Under the pieces are notes generated by a model that did no database searches, was not told the DNA's origin, and saw only the letters and a program-made list of their open reading frames with translations. A stretch of DNA of 64,000 nt from Jongsikchunia kroppenstedtii DSM 45133 (lineage in GTDB: Bacteria > Actinomycetota > Actinomycetes > Mycobacteriales > Mycobacteriaceae), in the NCBI RefSeq assembly GCF_000380485.1, contig NZ_AQYG01000042.1:1-64000 (forward strand). The letters are read 5' to 3'. Every line of letters begins with the position of its first letter. Within the stretch, counting starts at the first letter, position 1. Of the stretch, positions 8,101 through 17,941 are shown in pieces. A program made the translations under genes and the position numbers.

Positions 8101-8931
8101 ATGCAGGTAGCCGGAAAAACCGCGATCGTCACCGGCGGCGGGAACGGAATCGGGGCGGCGATCGCCACCGCGTTGGCCGGAGCCGGAGCGCGCCTCGTGG
8201 TCGCGGACCTCGACGCCGAGGCGGCGCAGAGCGTTACCGCGGCGATCAACGCGGAGCATCCGCGTGCGGCCGTGCATCAGGGCGGCGATGTCGCGGATGC
8301 GGAGGTGATCGCATCGTTGATCGAGCTGGCCGAGACGCAATTCGGCTCTGTCGACATGTATTTCGCCAACGCCGGGATCGCCGGCCCGGTGGGATTCGAG
8401 GAGCTGACAGAGGCCGACTGGGATGGCGTGATCGACGTCAACCTGCGCGCCCACATTCGTGCCGCCACCCAGCTGGTGCCGCGGTGGACCGTCGGATCGG
8501 GCGGCTACTTCGTGTCGACGGCATCGGCCGCCGGGCTGCTGACCCAGATCGGGTCGGCCGGCTACTCGGTCACCAAGCACGCGGCCGTCGGTTTCGCCGA
8601 ATGGCTGTCGGTGACGTACGGCGACCGCGGCGTCAAGGTGAGCTGCCTGTGCCCGATGGGCGTCGACACCCAGCTGCTGTCGGCGGGATTCGACGCCGAC
8701 GATCGGCTGGGTCGCACCGCCGCCCGCGCGGTGACCACGGCCGGCGATGTGCTGACCCCGCAGCGGGTCGCCGAGGTGGTGCTCGAGGCGATCGCCGACG
8801 AGAAGTTCCTTATTCTGCCGCATCCGCAGGTGCTGGAGATGTACCAGCACAAGGGATCCGACTACGACCGATGGTTGTCCGGCATGCGTCGCTACCAGGC
8901 TTCGCTGCTCGCCGCCGACAACGCTGATTAG
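8101..8931 (+). CDS. Short-chain dehydrogenase/reductase
   Basis: The 276-aa protein is a classical SDR. It has the nucleotide-binding motif TGGGNGIG near residue 12, ANAGIAG near 90, the catalytic serine in STASAAG and the YSVTK tetrad segment. GAGGAG precedes the ATG at a good distance, and the gap to the ligase gene is 28 nt. In this operon it could oxidise a hydroxyacyl-CoA during beta-oxidation, or interconvert 4-oxo and 4-hydroxy acids before phosphorylation. Which substrate it uses is not shown by the sequence. Confidence 0.85.
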   Translation: MQVAGKTAIVTGGGNGIGAAIATALAGAGARLVVADLDAEAAQSVTAAINAEHPRAAVHQGGDVADAEVIASLIELAETQFGSVDMYFANAGIAGPVGFEELTEADWDGVIDVNLRAHIRAATQLVPRWTVGSGGYFVSTASAAGLLTQIGSAGYSVTKHAAVGFAEWLSVTYGDRGVKVSCLCPMGVDTQLLSAGFDADDRLGRTAARAVTTAGDVLTPQRVAEVVLEAIADEKFLILPHPQVLEMYQHKGSDYDRWLSGMRRYQASLLAADNAD

Positions 8932-8940
8932 GAGACGCCG

Positions 8941-10146
8941 ATGAGTATGTTCGAGATGTCCGATCGCGCCCGGGCGATCCGCGAGGATCTGCTGGAATTC
9001 ATGGACGCCGAGGTCTATCCCGCCGAGGCGGTGTACGAGGAGCAGATGCGGGCGGCCGGCGATCCGCATCACCAGCCGCAGATCATCGAGGATCTCAAGG
9101 TCAAGGCGCGGGAACGGGGTCTGTGGAACCTCTTTCATCCCTACCCGGAATGGGGGCCGGGCCTGACGAACCTCGAATACGCGCCGCTGGCCGAGGTGAT
9201 GGGCCGCAGCCATCTGGCATCGGAGGCCTGCAACTGCAGCGCCCCTGACACCGGCAACATGGAGGTGCTCACCCTCTTCGGAACCGAGGAGCATCAGGAG
9301 AAGTACCTGAAACCGTTGCTGGACGGCACGATTCGGTCGGCGTTCGCGATGACCGAGCCGCGGGTCGCCAGCTCGGACGCCACCAACGTCGAGATGTCGA
9401 TGGTGCGGGACGGTGAAGAGTACGTCCTGAACGGCCGGAAGTGGTTCGCGTCCAACGCCTTGCATCAGAACTGCAAGGTGATGATCGTGATGGGCAAGAC
9501 CAATCCGGATGCCGCGCCGCATCGGCAGCAGTCGATGATGGTGGTGCCGATCGACGCGCCGGGGGTCACCGTGATGCGCGGGCTGCCGGTGTTCGGCTAC
9601 CAGGATCGCGAGGGCCACGCCGAGATCGACTTCAAAGACGTGCGGGTGCCGGCCACGGATGTGCTCAAGGGTGAGGGCGAGGGATTCGCGATCAGCCAGG
9701 CCCGGCTCGGGCCCGGTCGCATCCATCACTGCATGCGGGCCATCGGAATGGCCGAGCGCGCACTGGAATTGATGTGCCGGCGCGGACTGGAGCGTTCCAC
9801 CTTCGGTAAGCCGATCGCCTTCAACGCCAACATCGGCGACTGGATCGCCGAGGCGCGCATCGACCTGGAGATGATCCGGCTGCTCACACTGAAGGCGGCG
9901 TACATGATGGACACGGTGGGTAACAAGGAGGCGCGCACCGAGATCGCCGCCATCAAGGTGGCCGCCCCCAACATCGCGCTGAAGATCGTCGATCGGGCGA
10001 TCCAGGTGCACGGCGGTGGCGGTGTCTCCGACGACTTCCCGTTGGCGATGGCTTGGGCGCACCTGCGCACGCTACGGCTGGCCGACGGTCCCGACGAGGT
10101 GCACAAGCGCGCGATCGCCCGTCAAGAGCTGGGCAAGTACAGATGA
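8941..10146 (+). CDS. Acyl-CoA dehydrogenase, ACAD10/11-like
   Basis: This 401-aa flavoprotein has the usual acyl-CoA dehydrogenase order: an N-terminal helical domain, the FAD/substrate segment [15 protein letters not shown], a beta domain and a C-terminal helical domain with [10 protein letters not shown] and [15 protein letters not shown]. The segment that carries the catalytic glutamate in ordinary members (YEGT) reads ADGPDEVH, which is characteristic of ACAD10/11-type enzymes. Those work with an APH-fold kinase on 4-hydroxyacyl-CoAs: the kinase phosphorylates O4 and the dehydrogenase fold removes phosphate to give an enoyl-CoA. The next gene, overlapping by 4 nt, encodes just such a kinase. 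TAGGAGA supplies the ribosome site. Confidence 0.88.
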   Translation: MSMFEMSDRARAIREDLLEFMDAEVYPAEAVYEEQMRAAGDPHHQPQIIEDLKVKARERGLWNLFHPYPEWGPGLTNLEYAPLAEVMGRSHLASEACNCSAPDTGNMEVLTLFGTEEHQEKYLKPLLDGTIRSAFAMTEPRVASSDATNVEMSMVRDGEEYVLNGRKWFASNALHQNCKVMIVMGKTNPDAAPHRQQSMMVVPIDAPGVTVMRGLPVFGYQDREGHAEIDFKDVRVPATDVLKGEGEGFAISQARLGPGRIHHCMRAIGMAERALELMCRRGLERSTFGKPIAFNANIGDWIAEARIDLEMIRLLTLKAAYMMDTVGNKEARTEIAAIKVAAPNIALKIVDRAIQVHGGGGVSDDFPLAMAWAHLRTLRLADGPDEVHKRAIARQELGKYR

Positions 10147-11210
10147 GCGCCGGCGCCGGGGGCGGGCCGAACTCACCGGAATCGGATCCGCATCCCGGTA
10201 TCGACGAGGGGTCGATACTGCGATGGTTCGCCGCCGAGGGCGTCGAACATGCTGCACCGCTTGCCTTCACCCGTATCGGTCTGGGGCAGTCGAATCTGAC
10301 CTACCTGGTGCGCGACGCCGACGGTCGTCGCTGGGTGCTGCGCCGGCCGCCGATGGGGCACCTGCTGGCCTCGGCGCATGACGTCGCCCGGGAGGCGCGC
10401 ATCCTGTCCGCGCTTGGACCGAGCGCGGTGCCGACGCCGCAGGTGTACGCGCTCACCACCGACGAGCGGTTCACCGACGTGCCGTTGCTGCTCATGGAGT
10501 TCGTCGACGGCACCGTCATCGACACCATCGACGTCGCCGAATCGCTCCCCGTCGATCAGCGCCGGGCCATCGGCCTGGCGATGCCGGCGAACCTGGCCCG
10601 CATTCATGCCGTCGACCTGGCGGCGGTCGGGCTGGACGATCTCGCCAGCCACAGCCCGTACGCGCCGCGACAGATCAAGCGGTGGACCGGGCAATGGGAG
10701 AAGTCCAAGACCCGCGACAGCGCCGAATTCGATGCGTTGACGCAGCGTCTGGTCGCCGCGGTCCCGGAGCAGACCGAAACCACATTGGTGCACGGCGATT
10801 TTCATCTGCGCAACGTCATCACCGATCCGGCCGCCGGTGAGATCCTCGCGGTGCTCGATTGGGAGCTGACCACCCTCGGTGATCCGCTCGCCGACATCGG
10901 CAGCCTGCTCGCGTACTGGCCAGAGCCGGAGGATTCGATGGCCGGCGGATTCATCGGCGCCAATGTCGAGGGATTCCCGAAGCGCGCCGAACTCGCGGCG
11001 GCGTACGCGGAGCAGACCGGAAGAGACCCTGCGGCGCTGCAGTACTGGCATGCGATGGCGCTGTGGAAGCTGACCGTGATCGCCGAGGGCGTGATGCGCC
11101 GCGTGATGGATAACCCCGCCAACAAGGCCGCGGCGGGGACGCCGATGCTCGAGCAGGTCGACGGAATTCTCCGAAGGGCTATCGAAGTCGCAGACGGTGC
11201 GGGAATATGA
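10143..11210 (+). CDS. APH-fold kinase, probable 4-hydroxyacyl-CoA kinase
   Basis: The 355-aa protein has the aminoglycoside-phosphotransferase/choline-kinase fold. It shows a nucleotide loop [11 protein letters not shown], the lysine-containing strand WVLRRPP, the catalytic loop [11 protein letters not shown] and the metal-binding [15 protein letters not shown]. The ATG overlaps the dehydrogenase stop (ATGA). The pairing is the two-gene version of mammalian ACAD10/11 and resembles LvaA/LvaC of the Pseudomonas levulinate pathway, in which 4-hydroxyvaleryl-CoA is phosphorylated. An antibiotic-resistance role is unlikely given the operon. The residues downstream of the catalytic loop are intact, so activity is expected. 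Substrate assignment is inference from context. Confidence 0.82.
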   Translation: MSAGAGGGPNSPESDPHPGIDEGSILRWFAAEGVEHAAPLAFTRIGLGQSNLTYLVRDADGRRWVLRRPPMGHLLASAHDVAREARILSALGPSAVPTPQVYALTTDERFTDVPLLLMEFVDGTVIDTIDVAESLPVDQRRAIGLAMPANLARIHAVDLAAVGLDDLASHSPYAPRQIKRWTGQWEKSKTRDSAEFDALTQRLVAAVPEQTETTLVHGDFHLRNVITDPAAGEILAVLDWELTTLGDPLADIGSLLAYWPEPEDSMAGGFIGANVEGFPKRAELAAAYAEQTGRDPAALQYWHAMALWKLTVIAEGVMRRVMDNPANKAAAGTPMLEQVDGILRRAIEVADGAGI

Positions 11211-11279
11211 CGCGTAGCGGGGCGAGAACATAACCCCGGCGGCAGGGCGCTGCCGATGCATCCGAGTCGAGAGGTCCAG

Positions 11280-12698
11280 ATGACGGCAAGCACCCACGAC
11301 GAGCATTTCGGCAAGGTCGTCACCGTCTCGGTGGCGGCCGCTATTGGCGGATTCCTCTTCGGCTTCGACAGTTCCGTGGTGAACGGCGCGGTCGATTCGT
11401 TGCAGAACAAGTACGACCTGAACTCCTTCATGAAGGGGTTCGTCGTCGCGATCGCGCTGCTGGGCTGTGCGCTCGGCGCCTGGTTCGCCGGGCGGCTCGC
11501 CGACCGCTGGGGCCGCAAGAAGGTGATGGTCCTCGGCGCGATCATGTTCATCGTGTCGTCGGTCGGTCAGTCGCTGGCCGTCGATGTTCCCGACCTGCTG
11601 TTCTGGCGCGTTCTCGGAGGTATCGGGATCGGCATCGCGTCGGTCATCGCGCCGGCGTACATCAGCGAGATCGCGCCCGCGCGCTATCGCGGCGCGCTGG
11701 GTTCACTGCAGCAGCTGGCCATCACCTCGGGCATCTGTATCGCGCTGGTGTCGGACGCGCTGCTGCGCGGCTGGGCCGGCGGCGCCAGCAACGAGCTGTG
11801 GTGGAACATGGAGGCCTGGCGGTGGATGTTCCTCGTGGGCGTGATTCCCGCAGCCGTGTACGGCTTTGTGGCGCTGCTGATCCCGGAGTCGCCGCGCTAC
11901 CTGGTCGGGCAGGGCCTGGACGAGGAGGCGGCCCGGATCCTGCGCGAGGTGACCGGCGAGGCCCACCCGCTCGAGCGCGTCACCGAGATCAAGCTGACGC
12001 TCAAGCGCGAATCGGTGGTGTCGATCAGGGATATCCGTGGGCCGACGTTCGGGCTGCATCCCCTTGTCTGGGTGGGCATCTGGCTGGCGATCTTCCAGCA
12101 GTTCGTCGGGATCAACGTGATCTTCTACTACTCGACCACGCTGTGGCATTCGGTCGGATTCTCCGAAGGCTCGTCGTTCAAGATCTCGGTGATCACCGGC
12201 ATCGTGAACGTGGTGATGACCTTCGTGGCCATCGGCTTCGTCGATCGGGTCGGTCGGCGCGTGCTGCTGAGCGTCGGGTCGATCGGCATGTTCGTCGGCC
12301 TGCTGCTCGCCTGCATCGCGTTCACGCAGCAGGAGGGCCACGGCGACGACATCACGCTGCCGAGCGGCTGGGGCAAGGTGGCGCTGGTCGGCGCCAACAT
12401 GTTCGTGGTGTTCTTCGCCGCGACCTGGGGCCCGGTGATGTGGGTGATGCTCGGCGAGATGTTCCCCAACCGCATCAAGGGCATCGCGCTCGGCGTGTGC
12501 AGCGCGGTCAACTGGATCGCCAACTTCACGATCTCGCTGCTGTTCCCGCAGATGAACAAGTCGGTCGGGCTGACGTACATCTACGGGTTCTTCGCGCTGT
12601 GTGCGTTGATCTCGTACTTCTTCGTCCGGTTCAAGGTGCCCGAGACAAAGGGCATGGAGCTCGAGGAGATGGACACACTGGAGGCGGTCGAGCACTAG
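11280..12698 (+). CDS. MFS sugar porter
   Basis: A 12-helix transporter of the sugar porter (SP) family, 472 aa. Signature motifs are GGFLFGFDSSVVNGA in TM1, GRLADRWGRKK in the 2-3 loop, PESPRYLV after TM6, QQFVGINVIFYYS in TM7 and PETKG at the C-terminal end. It probably imports a sugar or polyol with a proton. I chose the ATG at 11280, preceded by GAGAGG at 6 nt, over the ATG at 11256. It starts 69 nt after the kinase gene and may be a separate unit. A link to lactone catabolism is not required by the sequence. Confidence 0.9.
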   Translation: MTASTHDEHFGKVVTVSVAAAIGGFLFGFDSSVVNGAVDSLQNKYDLNSFMKGFVVAIALLGCALGAWFAGRLADRWGRKKVMVLGAIMFIVSSVGQSLAVDVPDLLFWRVLGGIGIGIASVIAPAYISEIAPARYRGALGSLQQLAITSGICIALVSDALLRGWAGGASNELWWNMEAWRWMFLVGVIPAAVYGFVALLIPESPRYLVGQGLDEEAARILREVTGEAHPLERVTEIKLTLKRESVVSIRDIRGPTFGLHPLVWVGIWLAIFQQFVGINVIFYYSTTLWHSVGFSEGSSFKISVITGIVNVVMTFVAIGFVDRVGRRVLLSVGSIGMFVGLLLACIAFTQQEGHGDDITLPSGWGKVALVGANMFVVFFAATWGPVMWVMLGEMFPNRIKGIALGVCSAVNWIANFTISLLFPQMNKSVGLTYIYGFFALCALISYFFVRFKVPETKGMELEEMDTLEAVEH

Positions 12699-12707
12699 GC
12701 TCGCACC

Positions 12708-13106
12708 ATGTCGCAAATACGGCTCAACGGTTCCGGTTCGCTCTACGACGGCGGGTACTCCTATAGCGTCACCGTGCCGCCGGGATCCACGATCTATACG
12801 GCCGGCATCAGCCCGCTCGACACCGACGGCACCACGGTCGGCCCGAATGATGTGACGGCACAGGCGAATCAATGCATGATCAACCTGGAGACGGCGCTCG
12901 ACGACGCCGGCGCATCGCTCACCGACGTGGTGAAGGTGACGATCTACGTCGCCGAGAAGATGCAGGCCGACCTGGTCGTCGCCTGGGATGTGGTGTCCCA
13001 GGTCTTCGGCGACCACAAGCCCGCCGCCACGCTGGTCGGGGTCACCGTTCTCGGCTACGACGATCAACTGGTCGAGATCGAGGCGATCGCGGCCGTCCCG
13101 GCCTGA
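12708..13106 (+). CDS. RidA/YjgF-family protein lacking the usual arginine
   Basis: A 132-aa single-domain protein of the RidA (YjgF/YER057c/UK114) fold, which forms trimers with ligand pockets between subunits. Typical landmarks are present: IYTAGISPLD, QANQCMINLETALDDAGASLTDVVKVTIYV and the closing LVEIEAIAAV. The position that normally carries the catalytic arginine of true RidA enamine deaminases (PAR-T/S) reads KPAATLVGV here, so deaminase activity is doubtful. It may belong to one of the non-deaminase Rid subfamilies. A -10-like TAGGCT at 12696-12701 overlaps the stop codon of the transporter and lies 6 nt before the ATG, predicting a leaderless mRNA. Confidence 0.85.
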   Translation: MSQIRLNGSGSLYDGGYSYSVTVPPGSTIYTAGISPLDTDGTTVGPNDVTAQANQCMINLETALDDAGASLTDVVKVTIYVAEKMQADLVVAWDVVSQVFGDHKPAATLVGVTVLGYDDQLVEIEAIAAVPA

Positions 13107-13107
13107 G

Positions 13108-14295
13108 GTGAGTCGCCCGCACATCACCGACGCGCAGCGGCGCGCTCGGCTGGTGGCTCGGCAGTTTCAGCCGGCGGATTCGGTTGTCGGCGTTGCCGAA
13201 TCGGTCGTGTGCCTGCACGCCACCACCCAGTCGAGCATCTACCTGTCGACCTGGGCCCGGCATCGAGCGGTCACCGTTGATGACGTCAATGCCGCCCTGT
13301 ATCGCGATCGCACCGCGATCAAGCAGCTCGCCATGCGTCGGACCCTGTTCGTCTTCCCGCGGGAGACGCTCCCCGACGCAGTCGGTGCGGTCGGGCAGCG
13401 GGTCGCCGACAACGAGCGCAAGCGAATGATCTCCCACATGACCAAGGCGGGCGGGTTCGCCGATCCCGCCGCCTGGGTGGCCACCGCCGAGTCGGCGGTG
13501 CGCGGGGCACTCCGTGACGGGCGCGCCGCCACGTCGACCGAACTCCGAGCCGAACTGCCTGAGCTGGAAGGATTCATCGAGTACTCGCCGGACAAATCGT
13601 GGGGCGGCACGCAGCCGCTGGGTCCGCGGGTGCTCACGATGATGGGTGCCGGCGGCGAAATCGTGCGAGGCCCGGACGACTCCAAGTGGTATCTGTCGCG
13701 GCCGCGGTGGGTCTCGATGCCCGACTGGCTGGGTGAGGAGCTCCCCGAGGTGTCGCCGCATGACGGCCATCTGGCGATGATCCGGCGATGGCTGGCCCGG
13801 TTCGGGCCAGGCACCGAGGACGACCTGGTGTGGTGGCTGGGTTCGACGAAGACCGCCGTGCGCAAGGCCCTCGCCGAGATCGAGGCCGTCCAGGTCGACC
13901 TCGACGGTGGCCCAAGGGGTTCCGGAGCGGCGGTCGGCTATGTGCTGCCCGATGACCTGGACGAGGTGGCGTCGCCGAAGCCGGCCGCGATGCTGCTCCC
14001 GGAGCTCGACCCCACGACGATGGGCTGGAAGGACCGCGACTGGTATCTGGGCGGCCACCGCGAGTGGGTGTTCGACCGCACCGGCAACGGCGGTCAGACC
14101 GTGTGGTGGGACGGGCGCATCGTCGGCGGCTGGAAGCAGCGCGACGACGGCTCGGTGGCCACCGCTCTGTGGGCCGATATCGGCAAAGCCGGGCAGCGTG
14201 CGGTCGCGCGCACCGCCGACGAGCTGGCCGCCTGGTTGGGCGAGGACCGGCCCAAGGGCGGATACCCGGCGCCGTTCATGCGCTCGATCGAATAG
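13108..14295 (+). CDS. Winged-helix DNA-binding protein, AlkZ/YcaQ-like (HTH_42)
   Basis: A 395-aa protein of the HTH_42 (formerly DUF1006) family, which contains tandem winged helices and includes DNA glycosylases such as AlkZ and YcaQ. Visible signatures are SIYLSTWARH near the N-terminus, TLFVFPRE, the central RWLARFGPGTEDDLVWWLG winged-helix segment and the conserved MLLPELDPTTMGWKDRD. The GTG start at 13108 comes 1 nt after the RidA-like stop, so the two genes are likely co-transcribed. Actinobacterial members of this branch are mostly uncharacterised; DNA repair or DNA binding are both possible. Confidence 0.8.
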   Translation: MSRPHITDAQRRARLVARQFQPADSVVGVAESVVCLHATTQSSIYLSTWARHRAVTVDDVNAALYRDRTAIKQLAMRRTLFVFPRETLPDAVGAVGQRVADNERKRMISHMTKAGGFADPAAWVATAESAVRGALRDGRAATSTELRAELPELEGFIEYSPDKSWGGTQPLGPRVLTMMGAGGEIVRGPDDSKWYLSRPRWVSMPDWLGEELPEVSPHDGHLAMIRRWLARFGPGTEDDLVWWLGSTKTAVRKALAEIEAVQVDLDGGPRGSGAAVGYVLPDDLDEVASPKPAAMLLPELDPTTMGWKDRDWYLGGHREWVFDRTGNGGQTVWWDGRIVGGWKQRDDGSVATALWADIGKAGQRAVARTADELAAWLGEDRPKGGYPAPFMRSIE

Positions 14296-14346
14296 CTCGC
14301 GTCGCGCAAACCGGCTTCGGCCGTGGCGGTGTGGGACCATCGGAAT

Positions 14347-15183
14347 ATGTCCGGGCCGCGGCGCTCTGTCGACATCATGGCGCGCGTCGCCGTGATGCAA
14401 GGCCCGGCCGCCACCGGAAGTGTTGAACAGAACCTGGCTGCGATCGAGGCAGCGGCCCGCGAGTCCGCGGCGGCCGGCGCTCGGCTGCTGGTCACACCCG
14501 AGATGTCGGCGACGGGCTACAACATCGGCGACCTCACCGGCGAGCGGGCGGAATCGCTCGACGGCCCGATCGTCCGAGCCATCATCGAACTCTCCCAACG
14601 ATATTCGCTGACCGTCGTGGCAGGCCTGCCGGAGCGAGAGCAGGGGCGTCTCTACGACATCGCGGTCGTCGTCGCGCCGAGCGGCCTGGTTATCGCCCGC
14701 CATCGCAAGGTGCATCTGTTCGCCGAGCTCGATCGCGACCGGTTCGCTCCAGGTGACCGGCTGGTCACCCAGTTCGAGTGTGCGGACCGCACCTTCGGCC
14801 TGGCCGTCTGCTACGACGTCGAGTTTCCCGAACTCGTACGGGCCCATGCGGACTCGGGTACGGATATCCTGGTGGTCCCGACCGGCCTCATGCAGCCCTA
14901 TACGGTGGTCAGCCGGATTCTGGTGCCGGCGCGGGCTTACGAGAATCAGCTGTTCATCGTCTACGCCAATCGATGTGGTTCGGAGAACGGTCTGGAGTAC
15001 TGCGGTGACAGCGTCATCGTCGGGCCGGATGGAGCCGACCTGGCCCGCGCCGGCGCGGAGGAAGAGCTGCTGATCGCCGACCTCGACGCGGCTGCGCTCG
15101 CTGACGGCAGGCGCCGGAACACCCATCTTGCCGACCGTCGCCCGGACCTTTATCCCGCAAAACCTTTCGGTCGGAGGGACTGA
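14347..15183 (+). CDS. Nitrilase-superfamily amidase (candidate 4-guanidinobutyramide amidase)
   Basis: A 278-aa carbon-nitrogen hydrolase with a complete catalytic triad: E52 in TPEMSATGYN, K121 in RHRKVHLF and C155 in AVCYDVEFPE. It lies 3 nt before a flavin monooxygenase gene of the lysine/arginine 2-monooxygenase type and in the same unit as a ureohydrolase. In the arginine 2-monooxygenase pathway the amide 4-guanidinobutyramide must be hydrolysed to 4-guanidinobutyrate, which fits this position. The start is uncertain: ATG 14347 has a weak GGGA upstream, while ATG 14377 begins directly at the first beta strand (MARVAVMQG). Confidence 0.82.
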   Translation: MSGPRRSVDIMARVAVMQGPAATGSVEQNLAAIEAAARESAAAGARLLVTPEMSATGYNIGDLTGERAESLDGPIVRAIIELSQRYSLTVVAGLPEREQGRLYDIAVVVAPSGLVIARHRKVHLFAELDRDRFAPGDRLVTQFECADRTFGLAVCYDVEFPELVRAHADSGTDILVVPTGLMQPYTVVSRILVPARAYENQLFIVYANRCGSENGLEYCGDSVIVGPDGADLARAGAEEELLIADLDAAALADGRRRNTHLADRRPDLYPAKPFGRRD

Positions 15184-15186
15184 TCG

Positions 15187-16872
15187 ATGACCGTCCCGAT
15201 ATCCGTCGCCGACAGCGCCACCGAGTCGCCACCGTTGACGATGTTCGGGCCGGATTTCCCGTTCGCCTATGACGAGTACGTCCGCAGTCCGCTCGGCATC
15301 GGTGCGGTGCCGCGGTCGGCCTATGCCAAGCCGGTCGCGGTCATCGGCGGCGGGCTGTCGGGCACGCTCACGGCATATGAATTGGCGCGCATGGGTTTGC
15401 GGCCCGTCGTCTACGAAGCTGACCGGCTCGGCGGCCGGATGCGATCGTTGCCGTTCGCCGGCCACCCCGGTATCACGGCCGAGATGGGGGCGATGCGCTT
15501 CCCGACGTCATCGACCACGCTCTTCCACTATCTCGACGAGATGGGTTTGCAGACGACACCGTTCCCCAACCCGCTGGCCGAGGCGACGCCGTCGACCGTC
15601 GTGGACCTGAAGGGGAGCAAGCATTTCGCCCGCACTCTCGCCGATCTTCCCGATATTTACCGCGAGGCGGCGCACGCCTGGCATCGCACACTCGACGAGC
15701 TGGGCGAGGCCGGCTCGTTGACGGCCGCCATCCGGCGCCGGGACGTGCCTGCGATCCAGCGGATCTGGGCCGACTTGGTGCGACGCCACGATGACACCAC
15801 GTTCTACGGATTCCTCTGTCAATCAACGGCATTCGAGAGCTTCGCGTTGCGCGAACTCTTCGGGCAGGTGGGATTCGGGACCGGCGGGTGGGATACCGAC
15901 TTTCCGAATTCGATTCTCGAGATCCTCCGAGTCGTGTGCACCGCTGCCGACGATGATCACCGGTCCATCGTCGGGGGCTCGCAGCAACTGCCGGAGTGTC
16001 TGTGGTCGGCGCCGGTGCCCGGGGTCAAGCGTTGGCCCGCGGGAACATCCGTGCAGTCGCTGCACGCGGATGGCCGGACCCGGCCCGCGGTGGTACGTCT
16101 GGGCCGTACCGGCGCGGGAGGGTTCGTCGTGGCCGATGCTTCCGGGACGGTCGACGTGTACGACGCCGTCGTGTTCACCGGGCAGGTCTGGATGCTGCTG
16201 AACACGATCGACACGGATGAGTCGGTGCTGCCGGCGGCCCACTGGACGGCGATCGAACGGACCCACTACATGGGCGCGTCCAAAGTCTTCGTGTTGGTTG
16301 ACCGACCCTTCTGGAAGGACATCGATCCCGCGACCGGACACGAGACGATGAGCATGACGCTCACCGATCGAATGACCCGCGGCACATACCTTCTCGAGTT
16401 CGGCGACGATCGGCCGGCCCTCATCTGTCTGTCGTACACCTGGGCCGACGATTCCCTGAAACTACTGCCGCTGAACGCCGGTGAGCGGATGGATCTGATG
16501 CTCAAGTCTCTGGGCAGAATCTATCCCGGCGTCGACATTCGCGGTCACGTTATCGCGGCGCCGGTGACGATGTCGTGGGAGACCGAACGTGCCTTCATGG
16601 GCGCGTTCAAGGCGAATCTGCCCGGCCACTACCGCTACCAGCGGCGGCTCTACACCCATTTCATGCAGGACCGATTGCCCGCGCAGCACCGCGGCTTCTA
16701 TCTCGCCGGGGACGACGTGTCGTGGACCGCCGGGTGGGCCGAGGGCGCCGTGCAGACTGCGCTCAACGCGGTGTGGGGCGTGATGACGCAATTCGGCGGG
16801 CATACGGTGCCCGGCAATCCCGGGCCGGGGGATCTTTTCGACGAGATATCACCGATCGATCTCGATCAGTAG
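15187..16872 (+). CDS. FAD-dependent amino-acid 2-monooxygenase (candidate arginine 2-monooxygenase)
   Basis: A 561-aa flavoprotein of the amine oxidase superfamily. It has the opening [20 protein letters not shown] that resembles lysine 2-monooxygenase (DavB), a dinucleotide motif [10 protein letters not shown] near residue 50, [33 protein letters not shown] and a C-terminal FAD segment [19 protein letters not shown]. These enzymes convert a basic or aromatic amino acid plus oxygen to an amide, carbon dioxide and water. A downstream ureohydrolase, rather than lysine-pathway genes, makes arginine the preferred substrate, giving 4-guanidinobutyramide. GGAGGGA precedes the ATG. Lysine monooxygenase or simple oxidase activity remains possible. 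Confidence 0.85.
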   Translation: MTVPISVADSATESPPLTMFGPDFPFAYDEYVRSPLGIGAVPRSAYAKPVAVIGGGLSGTLTAYELARMGLRPVVYEADRLGGRMRSLPFAGHPGITAEMGAMRFPTSSTTLFHYLDEMGLQTTPFPNPLAEATPSTVVDLKGSKHFARTLADLPDIYREAAHAWHRTLDELGEAGSLTAAIRRRDVPAIQRIWADLVRRHDDTTFYGFLCQSTAFESFALRELFGQVGFGTGGWDTDFPNSILEILRVVCTAADDDHRSIVGGSQQLPECLWSAPVPGVKRWPAGTSVQSLHADGRTRPAVVRLGRTGAGGFVVADASGTVDVYDAVVFTGQVWMLLNTIDTDESVLPAAHWTAIERTHYMGASKVFVLVDRPFWKDIDPATGHETMSMTLTDRMTRGTYLLEFGDDRPALICLSYTWADDSLKLLPLNAGERMDLMLKSLGRIYPGVDIRGHVIAAPVTMSWETERAFMGAFKANLPGHYRYQRRLYTHFMQDRLPAQHRGFYLAGDDVSWTAGWAEGAVQTALNAVWGVMTQFGGHTVPGNPGPGDLFDEISPIDLDQ

Positions 16873-16882
16873 GGAGACCACC

Positions 16883-17872
16883 ATGAGAATGCGTCATCGG
16901 TCGTTGCAGATACCGCGAATCGTCGAGGGCGGACATACGGGCCCGGCGGACTCATCGCGGCTGCCGCGGTTCGCCGGGCCGGCCACGTTCGCCCGGCTGC
17001 CACGGCTCGACGAGATCGATACCCCTGACGTGGTGCTGCTGGGTGTGCCGTTCGACAGTGGGGTGTCGTATCGGCCGGGCGCGCGGTTCGGCCCGTCCGG
17101 CATCCGCGAGGCGAGCCGGCTGCTGCGGCCGTACAACCCCGCCGCGGGAGTGTCTCCCTTCGCTGAGATACAGGTGGCGGACGCCGGCGATATCGCGGTG
17201 AACCCCTTCGCGATCGGGGAGGCGATCGAAACCATCGAGCAGGCGTCGGGTGAATTCGGCGCGGCCGGAATCCAACTCGTCACCCTCGGCGGCGACCACA
17301 CCGTAGCTCTGCCGCTGCTGCGCTCGGTGGCCGCTCGGCACGGACCTGTGGCCCTGGTGCATTTCGATGCCCACCTCGACACCTGGGACACCTATTTCGG
17401 CGCCGAATACACCCACGGCACCCCGTTCCGCCGGGCGGTCGAGGAAGGCATCCTCGACACCGAGGCCCTCTGTCATGTCGGTACCCGCGGTCCGCTCTAC
17501 GGCGCCAGGGATCTGGAGGACGACCGGCGCTTCGGCTTCGGCATCTATACCTCCGCGGACGTCTTCCGCCGCGGCGTCGACGAGATCGTCGGCGCGCTGC
17601 GCGACCGGGTCGGGGATCGACCGCTCTATGTATCGATCGACATCGACGTCCTCGATCCGGCGTACGCACCGGGTACCGGTACCCCGGAGCCGGGCGGCCT
17701 CACCAGTCGCGAACTCCTGGAGATCCTGCGCGGCATCCGCGATCTGCAGCTGGTCGGTGCCGACGTCGTGGAGGTCGCCCCGGCATATGACCACGCCGAG
17801 ATCACCAGCCTGGCCGCGTCGCATGTGGCCTATGAGCTCGTCAGTTGGCGTGCCCACCTGCGGCAACGCTGA
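16883..17872 (+). CDS. Ureohydrolase (candidate guanidinobutyrase; agmatinase family)
   Basis: A 329-aa arginase/agmatinase-fold enzyme that releases urea from a guanidino compound at a two-manganese site. Metal ligands are visible: H139 in GGDHTV, the DAHLD motif at 162-166 and the [20 protein letters not shown] motif near 250. It starts 10 nt after the monooxygenase gene with GGGAG as ribosome site. With the upstream amidase and monooxygenase it would complete arginine to 4-aminobutyrate plus urea. Agmatine as substrate is the main alternative, but no arginine decarboxylase gene is present nearby. Confidence 0.88.
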   Translation: MRMRHRSLQIPRIVEGGHTGPADSSRLPRFAGPATFARLPRLDEIDTPDVVLLGVPFDSGVSYRPGARFGPSGIREASRLLRPYNPAAGVSPFAEIQVADAGDIAVNPFAIGEAIETIEQASGEFGAAGIQLVTLGGDHTVALPLLRSVAARHGPVALVHFDAHLDTWDTYFGAEYTHGTPFRRAVEEGILDTEALCHVGTRGPLYGARDLEDDRRFGFGIYTSADVFRRGVDEIVGALRDRVGDRPLYVSIDIDVLDPAYAPGTGTPEPGGLTSRELLEILRGIRDLQLVGADVVEVAPAYDHAEITSLAASHVAYELVSWRAHLRQR

Positions 17873-17941
17873 CCGCGCACGCCGCCGGCCGGGACTGGAA
17901 CCCCGGTGTGGCGATCGCCTCGGCGATACCCTGGACCGGGC

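Noticed and set aside
10143-11210. Aminoglycoside resistance gene.
   Set aside because: The APH fold is shared by many small-molecule kinases, and overlap with an ACAD10/11-type gene points to acyl-CoA metabolism.
11280-12698. Sugar porter as the lactone or hydroxy-acid transporter of the qsd operon.
   Set aside because: It has clear sugar porter signatures and a 69-nt gap before it; lactones can diffuse across membranes, so the link is not supported beyond proximity.
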